DNA of 64,000 nucleotides from an uncultured Bacteroidota bacterium (GTDB lineage Bacteria; Bacteroidota; Bacteroidia; Chitinophagales; Chitinophagaceae), in NCBI GenBank assembly GCA_903824665.1, contig CAIJXT010000011.1, forward strand, positions 186,001 through 250,000, written 5' to 3'. Both the position numbers and the translations under genes were made by a program. Below are positions 18,439-26,126 of this stretch, piece by piece. The notes beneath the pieces are model-generated. The model ran no database searches and had not been told where the DNA came from. It saw nothing but the letters and a program-made list of their open reading frames with translations. Each line of letters begins with the position of its first letter. Position 1 is the first letter of the stretch.

Positions 18439-19482
18439 CTATTCCTTCGCAGGATTGAGAAAAATTTCTTTTGGGAACGAATAATCAGGATTAAAGAGGA
18501 ATTTTTTGTCGGTGAGCGTGAGTAAAAAAGCAAGTAAATCTACTTTGTCATCTGCCGAAAGAACAATGGGACGCATCAGCTCGGGTGATAACGTTTTGTG
18601 CTGAACGATTCCGGAGGTGTAGTGGTTGATCACATCCTGTAGTCGTTTGAATCGTCCGTCGTGCATATACGGATAGGAGTATTCCACGTTTCGCAGCGTT
18701 GGAATTTTAAATAAAAGCGAGTCTTTTGCAGCATGTGTAATTCTGATCCGTCCATAGTCGTTCAGCGTGGTATCTACAGCCAGTCCATTATTGGCGAAAC
18801 TGTTTGTGGTAAACAAAGGTTCTGTGTGGCAGGATGCACAATGCTCCCGGAACAGTGAATATCCCTTTTCTTCCACTAACGAAAAAGCAACGCCCGGTAC
18901 TTTGTTTTTTACCTGATCATATTTTGAATTGGCGCTAACCAACGTCAGCATAAATTGGGAAATCGATTTCAGTAACCGCTCACCTGTTACGATGCTGTCG
19001 CCAAAAGCACTAATGAACAGTTTTTTGTAGGTAGTTGACCGCTGCAGGCGAAAAATCACAGAATCCAGGCTGCTGCCCATCTCTGCGGGATGTGCAATAG
19101 GAGCCAGTGGCTGCACATCAAGGTGATTTACAGCACCATCCCACATAAACAGCTTAGACCAGGCAAGATTCATAGTTGCCGGTGCATTTCTGGTGCCAAT
19201 GCTCCCTTTAATACCATGACTCAGGGTGTGGTCTACATGGGTAAATGCGGTATACTGCAGGTGGCAGCTTGTGCAGGAAATAGTACTGTCGGCAGATAGT
19301 ACCGGGTCGTAAAAGAGAGCCCTGCCAAGCAATATTTTCGCCGCTGATGGCGGATTTTTTGTGAAATCATAAACCGGAGCAGGCCATCCTGCAGGCACAT
19401 GAAATCGCACTGTTGTATCACCTTTAAGCGAAGCAGCCATATACCAAAGCAACCCTATTAAGACAATGACATATTTCTTCAT
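18439..19482 (-). CDS. Dihaem cytochrome c peroxidase / MauG-like (MbnH-type) protein
   Basis: A 347-residue periplasmic protein with a hydrophobic N-terminal signal and two c-type haem sites, CTSCH (70-74) and CASCH (215-219). The MWDGAVNHLDVQPLAPIAHPAEMG segment is typical of the CCP/MauG superfamily, whose members reduce peroxide or use high-valent haems to oxidise a partner protein. The start ATG overlaps the stop of the MbnP-like gene by 4 bp, so the two are translationally coupled. In methanotrophs the analogous pair is MbnH (dihaem) and MbnP, in which MbnH converts an MbnP Trp to kynurenine to complete a copper site. The same relation here is inference from family and adjacency. Confidence 0.9.
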   Translation of the reverse strand: MKKYVIVLIGLLWYMAASLKGDTTVRFHVPAGWPAPVYDFTKNPPSAAKILLGRALFYDPVLSADSTISCTSCHLQYTAFTHVDHTLSHGIKGSIGTRNAPATMNLAWSKLFMWDGAVNHLDVQPLAPIAHPAEMGSSLDSVIFRLQRSTTYKKLFISAFGDSIVTGERLLKSISQFMLTLVSANSKYDQVKNKVPGVAFSLVEEKGYSLFREHCASCHTEPLFTTNSFANNGLAVDTTLNDYGRIRITHAAKDSLLFKIPTLRNVEYSYPYMHDGRFKRLQDVINHYTSGIVQHKTLSPELMRPIVLSADDKVDLLAFLLTLTDKKFLFNPDYSFPKEIFLNPAKE

Positions 19483-20171
19483 GGGTTGGTATAGAAAATT
19501 GTTCCTGCTTTTTTCGCCAAACGCACTGCATTATGGCCCGGTATCATTATATTATTTTCGGTTTTCAGATCTATTCCGTTCAAAAAACGGTGCAAATCAA
19601 CGAAGACATTTACATTTTGTTGATTATCAACCTTTAGTATGACCGGAGTGAGTGTTGCGAACGGTGCCGAATAGCCGCCGATATGGAAATGAAATTCATG
19701 ATTGCGGGTAGGTGCGGCAGCGGCTGTGCCTTCCAATTTCCAATTGATATAGCCACTTTGCCATGTCCAGTACATACCTCTGGAAGGATCGAGGTCGCCG
19801 CCCAATGCCCCTGAAACATTGGTGAAACTGTCAACACCGAGGTTAAACGAAATTTGGTCAAACGAAGTACCTGCGGGCATAACCAACGATAGTTTGAGGC
19901 TGGCTGGAATTGCGGCATCCAGCAAATGAAAACTCATAGGCTCCGTCCAAAGCAATTTTTCGTTTTTGTATACCGAAACACGGGAGATGTAAAATCGAAA
20001 AGTTTCAATTTGAATTCCGGAGCTATCAGGACAAATGAATATTCCTGAATCCAGGCGAACTACCTCCCTGGCGTACACAGGTACAAATTGCAACAGCAGA
20101 TTATTTTTGGGTTGAGCTATTGTGCTGACCCAAAACGATACAAAACCCAGACAGAAAATAACACGCACCAT
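19479..20171 (-). CDS. MbnP-like copper-binding periplasmic protein
   Basis: A 230-residue exported protein with a signal peptide (1-19, STIAQ). Family landmarks are FRFYISRVSVYKNEKLLWTE, FHLLDAAIP, the LGVDSFTNVSGALGGDLDP segment, GMYWTWQSGYINWKLEG (Trp135, Trp137, Trp144) and NHEFHFHIGGY (His158, His161, His163). In characterised MbnP/CorA proteins a Trp converted to kynurenine and several His bind copper; the Trp and His clusters here are suitable candidates. The start overlaps the Spy-like gene by one base and the end overlaps the MauG-like gene, which puts it in the middle of the operon. Confidence 0.85.
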   Translation of the reverse strand: MVRVIFCLGFVSFWVSTIAQPKNNLLLQFVPVYAREVVRLDSGIFICPDSSGIQIETFRFYISRVSVYKNEKLLWTEPMSFHLLDAAIPASLKLSLVMPAGTSFDQISFNLGVDSFTNVSGALGGDLDPSRGMYWTWQSGYINWKLEGTAAAAPTRNHEFHFHIGGYSAPFATLTPVILKVDNQQNVNVFVDLHRFLNGIDLKTENNIMIPGHNAVRLAKKAGTIFYTNP

Positions 20172-20644
20172 TATCTTGGTTTGTGTGGAGGATGTGCGAA
20201 TAAAGAGGCAATTTCTTTTGTAAGTGATTCGAAATCAGCTTTTTGAGTTCCAATGCACAGATTGCCAATATCCTGAAAATGTTTGTAATGCACTTGTTCC
20301 AGGTGTTTATGAATGTCGGCTATCCGGACGGCAATAGAGTCTGCCTCAATTGTTTTTTCTGGTTGGTTGAGCCCCTCATAAAGCTTGTTTTTCAGCTGTA
20401 TAATCTGCTCATCTGCTTCTTCCACTTCTTTGCGGTGCCAACTAATCAGTTTGTCATAGGCAACAACTTGCTCGTCAGTAAAGTGTAATTTATCAATAAT
20501 CAGATTTCTTGGCCCCGGATGAGCCGGGCGACCTTTGTTTTCCAGCCTGTCGGCTTTTCTGCCAGACAATACATAGCCTACCAGCAGCAGATTGGAAATA
20601 AGCAGGCCAACTGTGATTAACAATAAAAATCTGGATTTTACCAT
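20171..20644 (-). CDS. Spy/CpxP-like periplasmic heavy-metal sensor protein
   Basis: A 157-residue protein with one N-terminal membrane anchor (about 7-27) and an all-helical periplasmic domain. The domain contains HFTDEQVVAYDKLISWHRKEVEEADEQIIQLKNKLYEGL and a second long helix with the LEQVHYKHFQDIGNLCIGTQKADFESL segment. This layout matches the heavy-metal-resistance (CnrX/Spy/CpxP) superfamily that Bacteroidota pair with ECF sigma factors. Several His plus Cys129 could be metal ligands. Its stop overlaps the MbnP start, and it begins 2 nt after the membrane protein upstream. A role as metal sensor for the sigma/anti-sigma pair is inference. Confidence 0.8.
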   Translation of the reverse strand: MVKSRFLLLITVGLLISNLLLVGYVLSGRKADRLENKGRPAHPGPRNLIIDKLHFTDEQVVAYDKLISWHRKEVEEADEQIIQLKNKLYEGLNQPEKTIEADSIAVRIADIHKHLEQVHYKHFQDIGNLCIGTQKADFESLTKEIASLFAHPPHKPR

Positions 20645-20646
20645 TC

Positions 20647-20928
20647 CTATTCGTATAGTGCGTTATGTGGATATAGATTCATCGATTCAGCGAGATTTAC
20701 CTCGTGGCCGCGCTTGTTTATTCCGGGATTGTCTGTTATCAGGTATACATTTATCGAAATGACAAACAACATAGCCAGGCCCGCAGTCCAAACTATTGCA
20801 GGATTCAAAGTTTGTTCCTGCCGGTTGGCGATTCGTTGCCGGATGCGTGTTAGCAAAAAAGGTGGTGCTTCCACTCTTTTCAGGTTGTTCAGCATCATTA
20901 AGGGATCTGTTTCGTTTGTATTGCTCAT
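20647..20928 (-). CDS. Small single-pass membrane protein, probable anti-sigma factor
   Basis: A 93-residue protein with a cytoplasmic N-terminal part (about 1-42: DPLMMLNNLKRVEAPPFLLTRIRQRIANRQ), one membrane segment (about 46-64) and a short periplasmic tail. It has no recognisable zinc-finger anti-sigma motif. The position between the ECF sigma gene and the Spy-like sensor, and the cytoplasm-membrane-periplasm layout, match the CnrY-type anti-sigma arrangement, so the role is inferred from context. Confidence 0.65.
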   Translation of the reverse strand: MSNTNETDPLMMLNNLKRVEAPPFLLTRIRQRIANRQEQTLNPAIVWTAGLAMLFVISINVYLITDNPGINKRGHEVNLAESMNLYPHNALYE

Positions 20929-21011
20929 TTCTACACTTCTTTACTTTTTAGTCAAAATCACCCATTTTTTATTGGTCACATTCTATTACCCCTCCCTTTT
21001 TGACGACGAAA

Positions 21012-21539
21012 TCACCGCATTCCTTCGCTCATTTTTAGTTTCACAGCCAGGTTTGTTTTCGCGCGCTGAATGAGCGATTCTACCGCTTTTACAGATATGT
21101 CCATAATTTCAGCAATTTCAGCCTGAGATTTTTGCTCCGTCTTGCTCAGTAACAGGGCTGTTTTCTGGTTAGCAGGGAGTGCGTTGATGCAAGCAAAGAT
21201 ATTTGCCATTGCCTCCTTTTGTTCCAGTTGTACCCCCGGATGGTTAAAATGCTGGACATCGTTTGGCGGGGTTGTATCATCTCCAAAAATCGATAAAATA
21301 AATCCAAACCGCTTCTTCCTTTTCTTAGCTTTTATGTGATCTAGCGACTTATTAATGGTTATCCTGTATATCCATGTAGACAAACTGGACCGGTTGCCAA
21401 AAGTACCCAGAGCCTGGTGAACAGCAACAAACACATCTTGGGTAATTTCTTCCGCGTCCTCAACGTTCTGCACATAGTTTAGTGACAGGTTGAAGACCAT
21501 GTTCCGGTGATTGTTATAAATTTCTTCGAATAATTCCAA
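21012..21539 (-). CDS. RNA polymerase ECF sigma-70 factor
   Basis: A 175-residue protein with sigma region 2 (about 10-75: NHRNMVFNLSLNYVQNVEDAEEITQDVFVAVHQALGTF, STWIYRITINKSLDHIKAKKRKKR) and region 4 (about 115-165: LPANQKTALLLSKTEQKSQAEIAEIMDISVKAVESLIQRAKTNL). It is the first gene of a minus-strand operon: sigma, membrane protein, Spy-like sensor, MbnP and MauG. A GGAG Shine-Dalgarno-like stretch precedes the ATG. Release from the downstream membrane protein on a metal signal, followed by autoactivation of the operon, is the expected logic but is inference. Confidence 0.93.
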   Translation of the reverse strand: MELFEEIYNNHRNMVFNLSLNYVQNVEDAEEITQDVFVAVHQALGTFGNRSSLSTWIYRITINKSLDHIKAKKRKKRFGFILSIFGDDTTPPNDVQHFNHPGVQLEQKEAMANIFACINALPANQKTALLLSKTEQKSQAEIAEIMDISVKAVESLIQRAKTNLAVKLKMSEGMR

Positions 21540-21588
21540 GACTCCTTTTTCGCAACACGCAAATTACAATATTAAAGTCAAGGAATAC

Positions 21589-21608
21589 AAAAACCGCTTT
21601 CACAGCGG
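21589..21608 (-). terminator. Weak terminator after the Kelch gene
   Basis: Read on the minus strand, CCGCT-loop-AGCGG followed by TTTTTG, located between the Kelch stop and the sigma factor start. The stem is only 5 bp. Confidence 0.5.
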
Positions 21609-21667
21609 CTTTTGTAGGACATTTTCACAAAAATGCCTAAAGGCAGGACTGACTTTACCGATTTGCG

Positions 21668-22885
21668 CTATCGGTTTACAATGAAGGATCTGTAATGGCT
21701 ACCCAAGTCGTTTGTGACAATTGCACTATAATATCCCACAGTAAGTCCGGATACATCAATTGAGATGCCGTTGGTGTTTCTTGCCTGCTGGCGCGAGATC
21801 AATTGTCCATTTGTATTGTATATGTCTACTAAGATTTTTTCTGATGACTTGCCAGCAAGAATTATATTGAAATGGTTGGTGCACGGGTTTGGAAATAACG
21901 TGAAACCTGATACTTCGGCAGTTTGATCTTCATTCAGGCGGGTACTTGGGGTAGGTAAGTCAGGCGTATATTCATGATTCCAGCGTACGGGGAGCCCGGC
22001 ACTATCGGCACCACCTATCAAATATATTTTATTGTTTTTTGCAGCCACAGCAAGTGCATAGCTACGTTTGCCAGGGCATGCCAGAGCGGTCATCCAGGTA
22101 TTGGTTGCAGAATCGAGATAATTGTTGTTATCAAAGTTAGGGATTGCGAAATATCCCTGTCCACCACCCATGTAATAGATTCGGCTTTGTATATAGGTGG
22201 CACTACCTGCAAACCTGCCAAAAGGTGGATTGGGCGCATAAGACCAGGCGTCGGTAGATGGATGATAGACCAGACAGCTATCATAAAACTCCGTATTTGC
22301 ATAGTTCTTACCGCTGATCAGGTAAAATTTACTTCCCATAGCAGCACCGCTGTTCAGTTGAAGTTTGCCCATTGGCAATGGTGTTTTTGTAGACCATGTG
22401 TTAGTAACCACATCATAACATTCAGTGGTTGCAAATGATCCCGGCCAACCACCGGCAACATATATCTTGGTGCCTACTGCGGCTCCGGAAAATAAAGATC
22501 TGGCTGTAGGCATCGGTGATTTTGTCGTCCAGGTATCGGTAGCCGGATTATATTCCTCCACGATATTTAATGCGCCGGTAGCCCCATTGTACCCCCCAAT
22601 TGCGTAAATTTTACCATTAACGACTGTTGCGAAAAAATCATTTCTGATAGTTGCCATCGGTGCTTTTATTGTCCACGCATCGGTGTAAACATTGTAAGCT
22701 ATCATGGTGTTTAATCCGGTACTCATAGTGTCTACGCCCCCCATTACATAAATAAAACTATCTATCGCAACTGCCGCGCAGGCGGTACGGGCTGCTGGCA
22801 TTGAGGCTTTGATAGTCCAGGATTCAACGGCTATAGTGCGGAATGCACATAGGAATGCGATAATAATCAAAATAAAATTTTTCAT
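21668..22885 (-). CDS. Kelch-repeat protein with T9SS sorting domain
   Basis: A 405-residue protein with a signal peptide (1-19) and about six Kelch repeats (about 22-315). Each has a paired Gly and W(T/S)xKxPMP..R pattern, for example SMPAARTACAAVAIDSFIYVMGGVDTMS and KIYAIGGYNGATGALNIVEEYNPATDTWTTKSPM. Six repeats would close one beta-propeller. A Por/T9SS C-terminal domain follows (about 330-405: FTLFPNPCTNHFNIIL...). It is a surface or secreted binding protein with unknown ligand. It has its own minus-strand promoter box and terminator, so it is separate from the sigma operon. Confidence 0.88.
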   Translation of the reverse strand: MKNFILIIIAFLCAFRTIAVESWTIKASMPAARTACAAVAIDSFIYVMGGVDTMSTGLNTMIAYNVYTDAWTIKAPMATIRNDFFATVVNGKIYAIGGYNGATGALNIVEEYNPATDTWTTKSPMPTARSLFSGAAVGTKIYVAGGWPGSFATTECYDVVTNTWSTKTPLPMGKLQLNSGAAMGSKFYLISGKNYANTEFYDSCLVYHPSTDAWSYAPNPPFGRFAGSATYIQSRIYYMGGGQGYFAIPNFDNNNYLDSATNTWMTALACPGKRSYALAVAAKNNKIYLIGGADSAGLPVRWNHEYTPDLPTPSTRLNEDQTAEVSGFTLFPNPCTNHFNIILAGKSSEKILVDIYNTNGQLISRQQARNTNGISIDVSGLTVGYYSAIVTNDLGSHYRSFIVNR

Positions 22886-22915
22886 AAGGAGTATTTTTAA
22901 TAATTAGGTATGTAG

Positions 22916-22923
22916 CAAAGGTA
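22916..22923 (-). promoter_or_regulatory. -7 box (TACCTTTG) for the Kelch gene
   Basis: Exact TAnnTTTG match on the minus strand, 30 nt before the ATG. The 302-bp divergent region 22886-23187 shows nothing else recognisable apart from the opposite promoter box at 23145. Confidence 0.5.
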
Positions 22924-23144
22924 TTTAATTTGATGACAATGAAGTTCGTTTTTGGTTGTCAGTTTTGAAAATTTGCACATTTTCAGCCGTGCGTAGTTTC
23001 AATGGGAAATCCACAAGGGCCGAACAAAAACAGCGAGACGACAAAACGGTAATACACGCACCAAATGCCTGCCATAAAGTAGGATAACCAGGTGCCGGAT
23101 TCGAGGAGCCGACCGTCGTGTTTCAGAATGTTCCGGATAACTGT

Positions 23145-23152
23145 TACTTTTG
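23145..23152 (+). promoter_or_regulatory. -7 box (TACTTTTG) for the methyltransferase
   Basis: Exact TAnnTTTG match 35 nt before the ATG at 23188. Confidence 0.45.
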
Positions 23153-23187
23153 GTTCGTTGTTGACTAACTATATATAAAGAAGATAA

Positions 23188-24018
23188 ATGATGTCTCCCG
23201 AACAGTTCTTCGAACTGATGCTGAAAGAACTGGAAGTACACACCGAAATGCAACCCTACTATAAGTTCCTGGGCAAAAAGTCGTCCTGGCATTTCAGAAG
23301 GAATTACTTTTTGCAGCGGCTTCGGTACATTCACAAATATCTGGTTGAAGGGCGTAAAACCGGCGATGCCATTTCGATATGGGACTGTGGCTGCGGCTAT
23401 GGTACTACGTGCTTGTATCTGGCTATGAACGGTATCGCAACGCATGGAACAACGCTGGAATTTTATTACGAAACAATACAAAAGCGGAAAGAATACTGGA
23501 GCAAATATGGCGACACATCGCTATTCTCCTGCACCTACGAAAACCTTTTTGACAGCAAACCAGCGCCGGCCAGTTACGATTGGATTATTGTCCAGGATAC
23601 GCTGCATCACCTTGAACCGATAAACGATGCGCTACAGATTTTCAAAGACAGCCTCAAAGCCGGTGGCAGAGTATTGTCTATCGAGGAGAACGGCAGTAAT
23701 GTGATACAGCGACTGAAATTGTACAAATACAGGGGAAATAACAGGATCATCACGATATGGGACGAAAAGCTGCAAAAGGATATTCTGATAGGTAATGAAA
23801 ATATCAGGAGTCTGGCGAGCTGGCAGGAGTTGTTCCATAATAACGGATTTGGGATCAGTGACGAAAGCGTTCAATATGTGCGGTATTACCTTCCGGTTAG
23901 CTACCGTTTTTCAGACCCTGAGCAACTGCTGAAACAGGAACAGAAAATACAGTCAGAAGCAGGGCTCAGAAGAGAGTATTTGTTCTTTGGTTTGAATTTT
24001 GTAGCCGTTAAAAGCTAG
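23188..24018 (+). CDS. Class I SAM-dependent methyltransferase
   Basis: A 276-residue protein. Motif I is IWDCGCGYGTTCLYLA (about residues 68-83), the acidic motif II region is GTTLEFYYETIQKRK, and motif IV is YDWIIVQDTLHHLEP. These define the Rossmann-like SAM-binding fold. The substrate cannot be read from sequence; the long N-terminal helical region (MSPEQFFELMLKELEVHTEMQPYYKFLGKKSSWHFRRNY) and the C-terminal cap are not from a recognised subfamily. It converges with the permease, overlapping it by 4 bp at the 3' ends. ATG codons occur at 23188 and 23191. Confidence 0.85.
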   Translation: MMSPEQFFELMLKELEVHTEMQPYYKFLGKKSSWHFRRNYFLQRLRYIHKYLVEGRKTGDAISIWDCGCGYGTTCLYLAMNGIATHGTTLEFYYETIQKRKEYWSKYGDTSLFSCTYENLFDSKPAPASYDWIIVQDTLHHLEPINDALQIFKDSLKAGGRVLSIEENGSNVIQRLKLYKYRGNNRIITIWDEKLQKDILIGNENIRSLASWQELFHNNGFGISDESVQYVRYYLPVSYRFSDPEQLLKQEQKIQSEAGLRREYLFFGLNFVAVKS

Positions 24019-25340
24019 CTTTTAATACTCTTTTCCTTCGCCAGCAACATTGTACTTAAATAGTATATCGCCAGGCCTAAAGCAAAGGCACCGATACAAA
24101 TGATAGAAGCTGTTGGGTCTGCGGCAAATATGCACACTGTAACATAGGCATATGCCAGAATAAAAATTACCGGAACCAAAGGATACCACCTGATGGTAAA
24201 TGCTGTGGTGTTTTTGTTTCTGCGGCGCAGAACGAAAATTGAGCTAGCTCCCAGAATCAGTCCAATGGTATTGAAAAACATGGTGTAGTTGAGCAACGCA
24301 CTGAAAGACCCTACAAAAAACAGAATAACCAATATTGCTGCTACAAAAAAGCTCATCCCGAATTCCTGTACCTGGGTTCTGGCGTTAACACGTTTGAAAA
24401 TTGGCGGTAGTACTTTATCCTCTGCCATCGCGTAATATACCCTGGGATTGGATAGAATATATACATTGACATAGGCCAGTACAGACAGAAACATAAGAAT
24501 AGAGGTCACTTTATAGCCTGCAGCCCCGAACAGTACACCAGCCATGCGTGCGGCCAGCACACCGGATTGCTGTACACCACCAAAGCCTAAAACGTGAACA
24601 TAGGCATAATTTGCAGCGAGATACAATGCCAGAACAATACCGATACCTGCAAATATCGATTTGGGGATGTTGCGCTGCGGGTCTGCAATGTCGCCACCCA
24701 GATTAATGGTGAGCGCATAGCCGGTGTAGGTGAAAAAAACAGGGATCAATGCTAATCCGAAAGCCGCGACCATAGAGCCGCTATATGGGGTGAAGCTGGT
24801 AGTGGGCGCAGGAGCATTGTGAACAAATACCGCCATGCATAGCAGTATGATCATTGCAATCTTAAAGATGGTTAGGAAATTCTGAACCCTTGCGCTCATC
24901 TTGATCCCAATGAAGTTGATACCATAAAGCAGTAGCACAGACGTAATGGTAGTGATTTTTATACCAGTGTCGTTTTGCAGACTATCAGGAAGCAGCACCG
25001 GGTTGATATACTCGGCACCTACAATTGCTACGGCCGCAACAGATGCTATATTGGACAGCGCGAGCACCCACTCAGCCATAAATGCCAGGGCCGGATGAAA
25101 GCAATAGGAGAGTGTTTTGTAAAAGCCACCCGCATGCGGATATCGTGCGCCAATCTCGGCAAAAGTAAGTGCACCACACAAACTCACGATGCCTCCGAAG
25201 ATCCATGCAGCATAGAAGATCCATTCGCTTCCTGCTTTTTGCGCCACATCGCCGGGAGTGCGGAATATCCCCATCCCAATCACCAGGCTTACAACGATCA
25301 TGGTAAGATCAAATCTGCTGAGTAGGGGTTTTATGCTCAT
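24015..25340 (-). CDS. APC-superfamily amino acid permease
   Basis: A 441-residue inner membrane transporter with about 12 predicted hydrophobic segments. The N-terminus carries the APC hallmark IGMGIFRTPGDVAQKAGS (helix 1 unwound substrate site) and CGALTFAEIGARYPHAGGFYKTL (helix 2/3). Length and layout fit the LAT/APA-type amino acid-polyamine-organocation carriers. Substrate specificity is not readable. The gene lies alone and converges with the methyltransferase. Confidence 0.9.
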   Translation of the reverse strand: MSIKPLLSRFDLTMIVVSLVIGMGIFRTPGDVAQKAGSEWIFYAAWIFGGIVSLCGALTFAEIGARYPHAGGFYKTLSYCFHPALAFMAEWVLALSNIASVAAVAIVGAEYINPVLLPDSLQNDTGIKITTITSVLLLYGINFIGIKMSARVQNFLTIFKIAMIILLCMAVFVHNAPAPTTSFTPYSGSMVAAFGLALIPVFFTYTGYALTINLGGDIADPQRNIPKSIFAGIGIVLALYLAANYAYVHVLGFGGVQQSGVLAARMAGVLFGAAGYKVTSILMFLSVLAYVNVYILSNPRVYYAMAEDKVLPPIFKRVNARTQVQEFGMSFFVAAILVILFFVGSFSALLNYTMFFNTIGLILGASSIFVLRRRNKNTTAFTIRWYPLVPVIFILAYAYVTVCIFAADPTASIICIGAFALGLAIYYLSTMLLAKEKSIKS

Positions 25341-25414
25341 ACTGCAAATATGCTCAAAAATTATTCAAAAAAATGCAATGGTTCAAATGCACATTGGCAG
25401 GCTGCAGAACAAAC

Positions 25415-25717
25415 TTATTTCCGGTATTTTTTCTTCGGATTTCTTTTAGAATGGTAGATAGACACAATGTAAATTGCTTTTTGCTCTATAGCGATCTTGT
25501 AAACAATAGAATACGGAAATGCCCGACTAACAATTGTTTCTCTAAATCCTTTTGACTTGCTACCAAACAACTCGGGTTTGGCGGCAATTGCAGCAAGTTT
25601 TTGTTTTACAGCATCAATGAATTTTTCCCCCAGACCCTGACTCTGGTCTTCATACCATGCATACGCACCAGCGTATTCTTTGTCAGCTTCGGGGTGTAAA
25701 GTGTACGAAAAACTCAT
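25415..25717 (-). CDS. RelE/ParE-family toxin
   Basis: A 100-residue protein with the ParE fold pattern: LHPEADKEYAGAYAWYEDQSQGLGEKFIDAVKQKLAAIAAKPELFG, then the beta strands RAFPYSIVYKIAIEQKAIYIVSIYHSKRNP. The C-terminal Y..H.KRNP segment is typical of ParE-like toxins, which target gyrase, or RelE mRNA endonucleases; which one is unclear. The start directly abuts the stop of the upstream antitoxin gene, so the two form a toxin-antitoxin unit. Confidence 0.88.
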   Translation of the reverse strand: MSFSYTLHPEADKEYAGAYAWYEDQSQGLGEKFIDAVKQKLAAIAAKPELFGSKSKGFRETIVSRAFPYSIVYKIAIEQKAIYIVSIYHSKRNPKKKYRK

Positions 25718-25945
25718 TTATTTTTTCGATGCATTGTAAGCCGTTCTTGCACGTGTTTCAGACACATCTAGTGTATAGCCCTTTACCGAGCCATTTTCAA
25801 GCTCTTTCACCCGACGGTCCATTTCGCTCTCAAATCCGGAGTCGGCTTCCAGCATAGCATAAACCATCTTGATGACCCTTTCATCAGCATGATCGATATA
25901 TGTTTTCACCTCTTTTCTCATTTCTTTCAATTCCGCGCCACTCAT
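25718..25945 (-). CDS. Antitoxin of the RelE/ParE module
   Basis: 75 residues from the preferred ATG at 25945 (MSGAELKEMRKEV); an in-frame ATG at 25963 would add six residues. The helical N-terminal region (VKTYIDHADERVIKMVYAMLEADS) resembles addiction-module RelB/Phd-type proteins, and the Lys/Thr-rich C-terminus (GYTLDVSETRARTAYNASKK) would wrap the toxin. The operon order antitoxin-toxin is standard. Autoregulation is expected but no clear operator was picked out. Confidence 0.8.
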   Translation of the reverse strand: MSGAELKEMRKEVKTYIDHADERVIKMVYAMLEADSGFESEMDRRVKELENGSVKGYTLDVSETRARTAYNASKK

Positions 25946-26126
25946 AAAACAAAGTTTATACAAAAATATCCAAAATGTTCAAAAGACTCCGGAAACGATA
26001 CCATTTTATCCCAACAGATTTTGCACAGCCTGTAAAATACTTGTGCTGTTTGAAAGGACGTTGCAGCCATTGGAAGTCACCATTATTTCGCGATTTTCGG
26101 TGGTTGGTATTGTTAAACCCTAAATA

